In this document: positions 30,727 to 37,079 of the stretch, piece after piece
Layout: each line of letters begins with the position of its first letter
How positions within the stretch are numbered: the first letter of the stretch is position 1
Translations under genes and position numbers: made by a program
Notes under the pieces: generated by a model
What the model was told of the DNA's origin: nothing
Databases searched by the model: none
What the model saw: the letters and a program-made list of their open reading frames with translations, nothing else
IMG/VR virus record: IMGVR_UViG_3300021963_000334
Location: 1 to 37,079 of that record
Reading direction: 5' to 3' (one strand)
DNA: 37,079 nucleotides
From: a virus

Positions 30727-30810
30727 CTATGTGAATCCATCGGCCTCACATAGCGTACTAGACCGATAGCAAGAGCCAGCCTGGTTCCCCGACCAGAATC
30801 TGAGGCTTGC
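30727..30810 (+). promoter_or_regulatory. Structured RNA with pseudoknot upstream of the scaffold gene
   Basis: CTATGTGA (30727-30734) pairs perfectly with TCACATAG (30746-30753). Its loop ATCGG (30739-30743) pairs with CCGAT (30763-30767), a pseudoknot. A second hairpin has GCAA (30769-30772) with TTGC (30807-30810), GCC (30775-30777) with GGC (30804-30806), and CTGGT (30781-30785) with ACCAG (30792-30796). It fills the gap before the scaffold start at 30840, so it likely acts on capsid-gene expression. No known RNA family is recognised. Confidence 0.6.
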
Positions 30811-30839
30811 GACTACAACGAATAGAAGGGTGGGTTGCT

Positions 30840-31316
30840 ATGAGCAACAACTACTGGGATGAAGACGAAGACGACCAAGATACCGACACTGATACGCAAA
30901 TGGATGGAAGCGATTTACTTAAAAAATTGCGTAAAGCCAAGCGTAATGATGAGAAGCGTATTAAGGAACTCACTGAGCAACTTGAGGGATTATCCAAGGT
31001 GCAGCGTGAGCGTACAGTCAAAGAAGTCCTAGAAAAAAAGGGTGTCAACGCCAAAGCAGCAAGATTAGTTCTTAAAGATTTGGATGATGTTAACGAAGAG
31101 TCAGTGAATAACTGGCTTGATGATAACGCAGACTTATTTGGACTAACAGTTGCAAAGGAAGAGCCAAAAGTATCAGAACAAGACCGTGCCGCATTGCGTC
31201 AACAGGATGTTTTGACACAGAATGCTATGACCCCAGACCGAGCAGAAGACTTAAATCTTCGCATCGATAACGCGGATTCAATGGACGCGTTGTTAGATGT
31301 ACTTCGCTCACAATAA
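30840..31316 (+). CDS. Capsid scaffolding protein
   Basis: A 158-residue acidic helical protein directly before the capsid gene. It has an Asp/Glu-rich start (YWDEDEDDQDTDTDTQMDG), a coiled coil (KLRKAKRNDEKRIKELTEQL) and a helical end, as usual for scaffolds. I use ATG 30840; an in-frame TTG at 30807 lies in the structured RNA. The scaffold would guide capsid assembly and be removed, possibly by the Ntn hydrolase. Confidence 0.75.
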   Translation: MSNNYWDEDEDDQDTDTDTQMDGSDLLKKLRKAKRNDEKRIKELTEQLEGLSKVQRERTVKEVLEKKGVNAKAARLVLKDLDDVNEESVNNWLDDNADLFGLTVAKEEPKVSEQDRAALRQQDVLTQNAMTPDRAEDLNLRIDNADSMDALLDVLRSQ

Positions 31317-31327
31317 TTCCGTTCATA

Positions 31328-31343
31328 GTCACTTGGAGGTGAC
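31328..31343 (+). promoter_or_regulatory. Ribosome-site hairpin of the capsid gene
   Basis: GTCAC (31328-31332) pairs with GTGAC (31339-31343), and the loop shows most of the GGAGG ribosome site (31335-31339). The ATG is at 31347. It is one of the strongest ribosome sites in the window, as expected for the most abundant protein. The hairpin may tune or present it. Confidence 0.5.
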
Positions 31344-31346
31344 GAT

Positions 31347-32300
31347 ATGGCTAACGCCTACGTATCAACAGGCTCGTCCTCATTAGGAGGAACCGCTGGT
31401 GGTGCTGGTTTAGTACAGAAGGCTTATGACCGTCTTCTTGAATTCGCTCTCCGTTCAGAACCCCTAATTCGTTCTGTAGCAGATAAGCGTCCAGCACGTC
31501 AAGCAATACCAGGTTCAACAGTTGTTTTACAACGTTACGTTGACCTATCCGCTGCAACTACAGCCCTCACAGAGGATACTGACCCAGATGCAGTAGCAAT
31601 GTCCACACCAACCTCAGTAACCATTACTCTTGCAGAGTACGGTAACTCAGTGTTGGTAACACGTGCGTTGGAACTATTCAGCCTTGCTGATGTAGACCCA
31701 GCAATCGCAAATATTATTGCATTCAACCTTGCAGATTCTATTGACTCCGTAGCAATGACAACATTGCGTGGCGGTTCAAACGTAATCTACTCAGGTTCAA
31801 CTGCAACTTCAACAGCAACTATTACTGCTGCTGCAACACTATCTTCTGCTAACATCCGTAAGGCTGTTGCGAAGTTACGTGCTGGCAAGGCCGTTGCTCG
31901 TAAGGGTTCACTATACTGGGCTGGTATCCACCCAGAGGTATCCCACGACCTACGTGCTGAGACAGGTTCAGCAGGATGGTTACTTCCTAACCAATACGGC
32001 TCTGTTCAAGACCGTATCTGGGCAGGAGAAATTGGAACATACGAGGGTGCATACTTCGTAGAGTCTCCACGTCTGTACTCAGCAACTGATGGTTCTTCAT
32101 CTGCAAAGGTGTATCGCACAATCATCGCTGGACAACAGGCATTGGCTGAGGCAGTTGCCGAAGAGCCACACGTAGTTATCGGACCAGTAGTTGACAAGTT
32201 AATGCGTCACCGCCCAATGGGTTGGTACGGCGTACTAGGCTTTGCTCGCTACCGCGAAGAGGCACTATACAGAATCGAATCAGGTTCTTCAATCGCTTAG
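31347..32300 (+). CDS. Major capsid protein, N4-gp56 family
   Basis: A 317-residue HK97-fold capsid protein. It has an N-terminal arm rich in Gly/Ser/Ala, VLQRYVDLSAATTALTEDT and NSVLVTRALELFSLAD in the middle, and the C-terminal RPMGWYGVLGFARYREEALY that I associate with the N4-gp56 capsid family. The preceding scaffold and the strong ribosome site fit. The first 25 residues (Gly-rich) could be removed during maturation if the Ntn hydrolase acts on it, which is untested. Confidence 0.88.
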   Translation: MANAYVSTGSSSLGGTAGGAGLVQKAYDRLLEFALRSEPLIRSVADKRPARQAIPGSTVVLQRYVDLSAATTALTEDTDPDAVAMSTPTSVTITLAEYGNSVLVTRALELFSLADVDPAIANIIAFNLADSIDSVAMTTLRGGSNVIYSGSTATSTATITAAATLSSANIRKAVAKLRAGKAVARKGSLYWAGIHPEVSHDLRAETGSAGWLLPNQYGSVQDRIWAGEIGTYEGAYFVESPRLYSATDGSSSAKVYRTIIAGQQALAEAVAEEPHVVIGPVVDKLMRHRPMGWYGVLGFARYREEALYRIESGSSIA

Positions 32301-32312
32301 TTGATTGACGCT

Positions 32313-32340
32313 GTAGCAGGAGTAGAAATATTCCTGCTAC
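32313..32340 (+). promoter_or_regulatory. Hairpin after the capsid gene
   Basis: GTAGCAGGA (32313-32321) pairs perfectly with TCCTGCTAC (32332-32340), loop of 10. No T-run follows, so it is more likely an RNA-stability or processing element that keeps capsid mRNA high than a full terminator. Confidence 0.6.
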
Positions 32341-32364
32341 GGAGTAAGTTCATTAAGGAGAACA

Positions 32365-32634
32365 ATGGCAGATTATGTTTTTAAAACACCTACAGTCCGA
32401 GAAGGACCAGCAGGTAAACATAGATTATTTTATTTCTATAAATTAGATAGAGGTATCAGTATTGCTAAGAGCGGTGGAGTATATTCACAAGTTCGTTACG
32501 TTCTTGATGAAGCAATAGATGATTACCAAGAGTTTTATATAGGTGGACATAATCACATAGTTAACGATGCTACCAAAGCAGCACTAATTGCTGGTGGTGT
32601 AGGAGTAACAGAAGCAAACTTTACAGCAGTATAA
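32365..32634 (+). CDS. 89-aa small virion-module protein
   Basis: An AAGGAG site precedes the ATG. The product is mixed beta with aromatic residues (HRLFYFYKLDRGISI, VRYVLDEAIDDYQEFYIGGH). Position right after the capsid gene suggests a decoration or head-completion protein. No family recognised. Confidence 0.55.
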   Translation: MADYVFKTPTVREGPAGKHRLFYFYKLDRGISIAKSGGVYSQVRYVLDEAIDDYQEFYIGGHNHIVNDATKAALIAGGVGVTEANFTAV

Positions 32635-32642
32635 GGGGACAT

Positions 32643-32951
32643 ATGAAACACTGGGAACATCATCCAGAACCAATTGATGGATGTTTTGGATGTAAAGGTT
32701 TAGGACTTCAGATGAACTCTGGAGATGCTAAGAGAGATATTTCAGATAAGAAATGGACCTCTGAATTAAAGGCTTATAGAGATGCAAGAGACCAAGGAAT
32801 ACAACCAGCAGGAACAACTATGCGTCACGTACAGGAAGCGCATAGGGCTTCAGAAGTATTAGGTAAAGCGTATGATGCGGACACTATGCCTAAGACTAAA
32901 GATATAACTCCAAAAGCCGCAGCCATAATGAAAGAGATAGGACAAATATAA
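32643..32951 (+). CDS. 102-aa conserved actinophage protein
   Basis: The start MKHWEHHPEPIDGCFGCKGL and the phrases DKKWTSELKAYRDARDQGIQ and ASEVLGKAYDADTM form a pattern I know from actinophage genomes, function unknown. The Cys-x2-Cys near the start with nearby His could bind zinc. It is coupled by TAATG to the next gene. Confidence 0.65.
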   Translation: MKHWEHHPEPIDGCFGCKGLGLQMNSGDAKRDISDKKWTSELKAYRDARDQGIQPAGTTMRHVQEAHRASEVLGKAYDADTMPKTKDITPKAAAIMKEIGQI

Positions 32952-33100
32952 TGCCAAAAGTAGGAAAAAAGAAGTTCCCATACACCGCAAAAGGCAAGAA
33001 GGCTGCAAAGGCTTATGCTAAGGGTGAGAAGATGGAATCCAAGTCTGAGAAGATGATGGAAATGCGTAAGGGTATGAAGAAGATGGGCAAGAAGAAATAA
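32951..33100 (+). CDS. 49-aa Lys-rich basic protein
   Basis: The short frame MPKVGKKKFPYTAKGKKAAK continues with more Lys/Met and ends MGKKK. More than a third of the residues are Lys. It may bind DNA in the head or occur as a minor virion protein. The start overlaps the previous stop (TAATG). Confidence 0.65.
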   Translation: MPKVGKKKFPYTAKGKKAAKAYAKGEKMESKSEKMMEMRKGMKKMGKKK

Positions 33101-33101
33101 T

Positions 33102-33320
33102 ATGGCTAAAAAACCAAATTATTTTGAGAACGTTGCTAAAGAGATTAATGAATCTATCCAAGCATATCGTGCCACAAGTGAGATGCGAAATACTTCTGGG
33201 CTAGGAACTGATGCTCGTGCAAACGTTCTTCGCCAAATGGAAGACAAGCAATTTGGGCAACTTGTTGGAGCCGTAGTTAGAGGCAGACGATATGACTCAA
33301 AAGGAAAGCAAGTTAAATAA
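33102..33320 (+). CDS. 72-aa basic hypothetical protein
   Basis: It starts one base after the previous stop. The product is helical with Asn/Arg (YFENVAKEINESIQAYRATS) and a basic tail (VVRGRRYDSKGKQVK). Part of the run of five small basic genes between capsid and glycosyltransferase. The stop overlaps the next ATG (TAATG). No family recognised. Confidence 0.6.
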   Translation: MAKKPNYFENVAKEINESIQAYRATSEMRNTSGLGTDARANVLRQMEDKQFGQLVGAVVRGRRYDSKGKQVK

Positions 33321-33463
33321 TGTCATCGGGTCAACGCAAGCGTCACGACGGATTTAATAAATCAATTATGCGGGACGGTATGATTGTTATTCTCCGAAAG
33401 GATGGACGGGAAAAAACTCGTCTTGACCCAAAGACTAAAGAACAAATAAAGGGGAGCAAATGA
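33320..33463 (+). CDS. 47-aa basic hypothetical protein
   Basis: The frame begins MSSGQRKRHDGFNKSIMRDG and contains IVILRKDGREKTRLDPKT. It overlaps both neighbours (TAATG before, ATGA after), which is the main support. Rich in Arg/Lys. Function unknown. Confidence 0.6.
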   Translation: MSSGQRKRHDGFNKSIMRDGMIVILRKDGREKTRLDPKTKEQIKGSK

Positions 33464-33741
33464 AAGATTCAAGATTACAAAGAATTGGTGTATCTGGCTT
33501 TAACAAGCCAAAACGTACTCCTAATCATCCTAAGAAGTCACACGTAGTTGTGGCTAAAGTTGGAGATAAAGTAAAGACTATCCGATTTGGTGAGCAAGGC
33601 GCAAGCACTGCTGGTAAACCAAAGGCTGGTGAATCTGAGCGTATGAAGATGAAGCGTAAATCTTTTAAAGCAAGACACGGCAAGAATATTGCTAAAGGCA
33701 AGATGTCTGCAGCCTATTGGGCGGATAAAGTTAAATGGTAA
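33460..33741 (+). CDS. 93-aa conserved phage protein, basic
   Basis: The C-terminal half (SERMKMKRKSFKARHGKNIA, then KMSAAYWADKVKW) is a pattern common in phage small proteins of the DUF5872 type, by memory. The N-terminus holds HVVVAKVGDKVKTIRFGEQG, a likely beta-hairpin. The arrangement and charge suggest nucleic-acid binding. The function is not established. Confidence 0.65.
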   Translation: MKDSRLQRIGVSGFNKPKRTPNHPKKSHVVVAKVGDKVKTIRFGEQGASTAGKPKAGESERMKMKRKSFKARHGKNIAKGKMSAAYWADKVKW

Positions 33742-33893
33742 AGAAAGCATTTTGGGATAAGAAGAACCCTAAAAAAACTTCTAAGAAGTTAACTCCAACA
33801 CAAAAAAGCGCAGCAAAGGCTAGGGCTAAAGCAGCAGGTAGACCTTATCCAAACCTTATTGATAATGCTGCTGTATCAAAGAAAAAAAAGTAG
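33735..33893 (+). CDS. 52-aa Lys/Ala-rich basic protein
   Basis: It overlaps the previous gene by 7 bases. The product starts MVKKAFWDKKNPKKTSKKL and ends near GRPYPNLIDNAAVSKKKK; the RPYPNLIDN phrase is common in small phage proteins. Possibly a DNA-binding or minor virion component. Function unknown. Confidence 0.6.
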   Translation: MVKKAFWDKKNPKKTSKKLTPTQKSAAKARAKAAGRPYPNLIDNAAVSKKKK

Positions 33894-33907
33894 GGACACA
33901 GGGGACT

Positions 33908-34648
33908 ATGAGTATTAAAAATTCAATAGCAATTGCTTGGTGTGACAATGGTATGGTAGATGGCAAGTTTATGCAAGGCATAACAGATGTAATGTTAAAG
34001 TCTGGTGTAAAATTTGCTTCAACCTTACGCAGTCAAGGAAATCAGATTGCTAGACAAAGACAGACAGTAATTGATTACTGGTATGATAAGACTGACCACG
34101 AATGGCTACTATGGGTAGACTCAGATGTGGTAATTAGTCCAGATACTTTTAGATTATTATGGGATAATAAAGATGCAGATAAGCGTCCATTAGTTTCTGG
34201 AGTATACTTTACTACAGATAATCCTGAAGAACCTTTAATGGTTCCAATGCCTACAGTATTTAGTTTTGTTAATGATGGAGATGGTGGTTTTGGATTAAGT
34301 AGAATACATCCACTACCTGAGAATAAACTAATTAAAGCAGATGCAGCAGGGTTTGGATTTATCCTAATGCACCGTAGTGTAGTTGAAAAGGTAAGAGCCG
34401 TAGCACCAGATGGACAGGTGTTTATGGAAATGGGTAGAGGAACTAAGTTTATAGGCGAAGATATATTTTTCTTTGCTCTATGCGATAAGGCAGAAGTTCC
34501 GCTCTATTGCCATACAGGAGCCACTGCTCCACATATGAAACGCTTTTCATTTGATGAACATTATTATAAGGCATTCTTTGGTAAACCTAAAGAAGAGCCT
34601 AAGTCAAAACTTATCACACCTGATAAGAAAATCATTACACCTAGATAG
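33908..34648 (+). CDS. Glycosyltransferase, GT-A type
   Basis: A 246-residue protein with an N-terminal nucleotide-sugar-binding pattern, RSQGNQIARQRQTVIDYWYD and HEWLLWVDSDVVISPDTF; Asp71-Ser-Asp73 is the DXD metal motif. Later AAGFGFILMHRSVV and GEDIFFFALCDKAEVPLYCH match the acceptor half of family 2-like enzymes. It sits among virion genes, so it may glycosylate capsid or fibre proteins. Host-surface or DNA glycosylation are alternatives. The C-terminal 25 residues are Lys/Pro-rich. Confidence 0.8.
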   Translation: MSIKNSIAIAWCDNGMVDGKFMQGITDVMLKSGVKFASTLRSQGNQIARQRQTVIDYWYDKTDHEWLLWVDSDVVISPDTFRLLWDNKDADKRPLVSGVYFTTDNPEEPLMVPMPTVFSFVNDGDGGFGLSRIHPLPENKLIKADAAGFGFILMHRSVVEKVRAVAPDGQVFMEMGRGTKFIGEDIFFFALCDKAEVPLYCHTGATAPHMKRFSFDEHYYKAFFGKPKEEPKSKLITPDKKIITPR

Positions 34649-34656
34649 GATAAACA

Positions 34657-34923
34657 ATGGCACTTGGTAAAGCAGGTAGTAGTTTAACAGCAGAACTTAA
34701 CCGTCTCGCTGGTATAACTGATGTAGCACAGTATCTTGATGAGCAAGGGGCTGCTAATGCCTATGCTAGTACTACTGGACTTGCAACCGTTGGTGCTCTT
34801 AATATCAAAGCAGAAGCAGGAAGAACTAGAGATAAGTTTAAAGATATTGATGGTATCTGTAATGAACTTGCTGGAACTACTGGACTAGCAGCACCTGCTG
34901 CATTACGGAGTATAAACCTTTAA
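34657..34923 (+). CDS. 88-aa small virion-module protein
   Basis: The product is Ala/Gly/Leu-rich and helical (MALGKAGSSLTAELNRLAGI, YLDEQGAANAYAST). It is coupled by TAATG to the connector-like gene. Similar small proteins lie at head-tail genes in actinophages. No function is known. Confidence 0.55.
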   Translation: MALGKAGSSLTAELNRLAGITDVAQYLDEQGAANAYASTTGLATVGALNIKAEAGRTRDKFKDIDGICNELAGTTGLAAPAALRSINL

Positions 34924-35843
34924 TGACAACTACATTAACTGACTTAATCAATGAGGTTCAGATTAACCTTGCTGGATATACCTATCAACAGGATAGAGCG
35001 ACACACTTAACTGCTGCTATCACTGGTACTACATCATCATCTGCATCTCCTACTATCTTATCTTTAGGTTCAACTGAGAATCTAGGTAAAGGTGTAGTTG
35101 AGATTGATGAAGAATTATTATGGGTAGATTCATTTGACCGTGTTGCTAACACAGCAACTGTATCTCCTTATGGTCGTGGTTATCTAGGAACTACTGCTGC
35201 TACACACACATTAGATACCAAGGTTACTATCTCACCAACCTTCCCACGCTATGTGGTTAAGAAGGCTATCAATGATACTATCAATGCTGCTGGTTCTAGT
35301 ATCTATGCCGCTAAAGTGACTACCTTTACATTTAATGCTGCTCAAACAACCTATGATTTTGATGATTTAAATATCCAAAACATTCTTACTATTATGTGGC
35401 AATCAGTTGGTCCATCACTTGAATGGATTCCTGTACGTCGTTGGTCTTGGGATTCTAAGGCTGATGCTACAGCATTTGGTGCTACATCTCAGACAGTAAC
35501 TATTGGAGATTATATTACTCCAGGTAGAACTGTTAAAGTTGTATACTCTACAGACCCAACACCATTCACAACTAATGCTCAAGACTTCTCAACACAAACT
35601 GGTTTACCAGAATCTTGTAAAGATGTAATTGTTCTTGGCGCTTCTTACCGCTTGCTTACCTACCTTGACCCTGCACGTGCTGGCCAAGTTAGCCCACAGG
35701 CAGATGAGACAGATGCCAAGCGTCCTTATGGTGCTTCACAAACTGCAACAAAACAACTATACGCCCTATATACACAACGTCTTAATGAGGAAACTCAAAG
35801 ACAGCAAACCCTGTATCCAATCCGCGTCCACTACAGCCGATAG
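34923..35843 (+). CDS. Head-tail connector or tail tube-like protein (306 aa)
   Basis: The N-terminal part (about 40-105) is a beta module (GVVEIDEELLWVDSFDR, VSPYGRGYLGTTAATH) that recurs, in other words, in the fibre that follows (LTIVRGRDGSSGVAHSAG). The middle has FPRYVVKKAINDTINAAGSS, and the C-terminus is helical (ATKQLYALYTQRLNEETQRQ), as in adaptor/gatekeeper proteins. The position before the fibres is where T7-like phages have their tubular protein A. The connector call is inferred. Confidence 0.6.
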   Translation: MTTTLTDLINEVQINLAGYTYQQDRATHLTAAITGTTSSSASPTILSLGSTENLGKGVVEIDEELLWVDSFDRVANTATVSPYGRGYLGTTAATHTLDTKVTISPTFPRYVVKKAINDTINAAGSSIYAAKVTTFTFNAAQTTYDFDDLNIQNILTIMWQSVGPSLEWIPVRRWSWDSKADATAFGATSQTVTIGDYITPGRTVKVVYSTDPTPFTTNAQDFSTQTGLPESCKDVIVLGASYRLLTYLDPARAGQVSPQADETDAKRPYGASQTATKQLYALYTQRLNEETQRQQTLYPIRVHYSR

Positions 35844-35851
35844 GTAAATAA

Positions 35852-37079
35852 ATGACAACACGCAAATACTCCTCACGCTCACAACAGACTACATTATCTG
35901 GAGCATTAACTTCCTCTGGTACTTCAGCAACTGTAGTATCTGGAACTTCCCTACTAGGTGGAGTAACAGTCTCTGCTGGTGAAATCTTTACGGTGGTGAT
36001 AGACCCAGATACAGCCCTTGAAGAAATTGTAGATGTATCGGCGGTATCAACCAACACGCTTACTATTGTTCGTGGTAGAGATGGTTCATCTGGTGTAGCA
36101 CACTCTGCTGGTGCAGTAGTGCGCCATATGGCAATTGGTCGTGACTATCGTGAAGCAAACGAGCACATTGAGAATACCACATCCGCACACGGATTAACTA
36201 TTGCTGATGTAGCGACAACTACAAATACAAAGACTTTAACTAACAAGACAATTAGTGCAGCAGATAATACACTTACTGGTGTAGCAACCCTGACTGGCAC
36301 ACAGACATTAACTAACAAGACTTTAACTAGCCCAACCATTACTGGTACTGGTGCTATTGCAGGAACCTTTACAGGTAACCTAACAGGTAACGTAACTGGT
36401 AACGTATCAGGTTCTGCTGGTAGCGCAACAGGTAATGCTGCTACTGCTACTGCTTTGGCTACAGGTCGTAACTTCCAACTAACTGGAGATGTAGAGGCTT
36501 CTGCCGTATCATTTGATGGTACTGGCAATGTAAGCCTAACTACTGTTATTGGTACTGGCGCTATTGTAAATGCTGATGTCAACTCATCTGCTCAAATTGC
36601 ATATAGTAAGTTGGCTTTAACTAATGGTATTGTTAATGCAGATGTTAATGCTTCTGCTGCTATTGAGTGGACAAAGATTGCTCCATCATCTACAGTATCT
36701 GCAACTGAACTTGGATACCTAGATGGTGTTACCTCTGCAATTCAAACTCAAATTGATTCTAAATTGGCTACTGCCACAGCATCAAGCACATATGCTCCAT
36801 TGGCTAGCCCAGCATTAACTGGTACACCAACAGCACCTACTGCTACTGCTGGAACTAATACAACACAGGTTGCAACTACAGCATATGTAGGAACAGCAAT
36901 ATCTAACCTTGTTGCTGGCGCACCAACTACTCTTGATACTCTTGATGAGATTGCTGCAGCGATTGCTGATACTGGTAATTTCTCAGACACAGTAGTTCTT
37001 AAGTCAGGCTCTACAATGTCTGGCGTTCTTGCTATGGGTAATAATAAGATTACTGGTCTTGCAACTCCTACAGTATCTA
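35852..37079 (+). CDS. Tail fibre protein, N-terminal part (runs off right edge)
   Basis: The open frame from ATG 35852 has no stop before the edge (409 codons and one base). Residues about 15-90 form the same beta module as the connector-like gene. Then come fibre repeats: TKTLTNKTI and TQTLTNKTL, runs of TGN (GTFTGNLTGNVTGNVSG), IVNADVNSSAQIAYSKLALT twice in variant form, and YAPLASPALTGTPTAPTATA. The end NNKITGLATPTVS usually precedes a STDAATKAYVD-type segment in other fibres. It is the main virion-attached fibre by length. Confidence 0.85.
   Translation, partial: MTTRKYSSRSQQTTLSGALTSSGTSATVVSGTSLLGGVTVSAGEIFTVVIDPDTALEEIVDVSAVSTNTLTIVRGRDGSSGVAHSAGAVVRHMAIGRDYREANEHIENTTSAHGLTIADVATTTNTKTLTNKTISAADNTLTGVATLTGTQTLTNKTLTSPTITGTGAIAGTFTGNLTGNVTGNVSGSAGSATGNAATATALATGRNFQLTGDVEASAVSFDGTGNVSLTTVIGTGAIVNADVNSSAQIAYSKLALTNGIVNADVNASAAIEWTKIAPSSTVSATELGYLDGVTSAIQTQIDSKLATATASSTYAPLASPALTGTPTAPTATAGTNTTQVATTAYVGTAISNLVAGAPTTLDTLDEIAAAIADTGNFSDTVVLKSGSTMSGVLAMGNNKITGLATPTVS

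Noticed and set aside
36220-36420. Short tandem repeats in the right-edge fibre, first considered as CRISPR or satellite DNA.
   Set aside because: They are in frame and encode TLTNKT and TGN repeats typical of tail fibres; spacing and sequence do not fit a CRISPR array. None was found elsewhere.

Overview
The window is a tailed-phage genome, or nearly all of one, from a phage of an actinobacterium. The host call rests on a canonical WhiB gene (minus strand, 14261-14512; four Cys plus a GVWGG turn), a family confined to Actinobacteria and their phages. The DNA is AT-rich, unlike most cultured actinophages, so a low-GC aquatic actinobacterium (for example Nanopelagicales-like) is my inference for the host. 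There is a TerL, a portal, an N4-gp56-type major capsid protein and a 1759-residue internal/ejection-type protein, but no tape measure, tail tube or sheath gene. I infer a short-tailed (podovirus-like) virion. I see no integrase or repressor of known type, no tRNA and no DNA polymerase.

Layout. (a) 1-7262, plus strand: tail fibres, each followed by a small Ala/Glu helical protein, then a 733-residue tail protein, membrane proteins, a secreted Pro/Glu-rich protein, a methyltransferase, an M15-type endolysin and a holin-like protein, closed by two terminator hairpins. (b) 7263-7649: structured, gene-free control region. (c) 7650-13535, plus strand: replication/recombination block with a split Cas4/RecB-type exonuclease, a DnaB/RepA-like ATPase, a split primase (CHC2 finger and Toprim), three further candidate PD-(D/E)XK nucleases and a sigma-like protein. 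(d) 13517-17939, minus strand: about 22 very small, tightly coupled genes, roughly half with Cys-pair (zinc-ribbon-like) motifs, plus WhiB and a membrane-anchored lytic transglycosylase, all read from one strong promoter at 17989-18017. (e) 17940-18602: gene-free divergent control region full of inverted repeats. (f) 18603 to the right edge, plus strand: TerL with an N-terminal helix-turn-helix, portal, a proteasome-like Ntn hydrolase, ejection-type proteins, scaffold, capsid, small basic proteins, a glycosyltransferase, a connector-like protein and the start of a tail fibre that runs off the edge.

The right edge lies inside a fibre N-terminus and the left edge inside a fibre C-terminus, in a compatible reading frame. 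Blocks (f) and (a) therefore read as one late operon cut by the window, ending at the 7269-7350 terminators. Many genes overlap by TAATG, ATGA, GTGA or TAGTG, so translation is probably coupled along each block. Several genes reported here are shorter than 60 codons and were found by reading overlap and ribosome-site patterns. The features I find most worth testing are the Ntn hydrolase in the capsid-protease position, the minus-strand micro-zinc-protein cassette, the repeated fibre/partner cassettes, and a pseudoknotted RNA before the scaffold gene.
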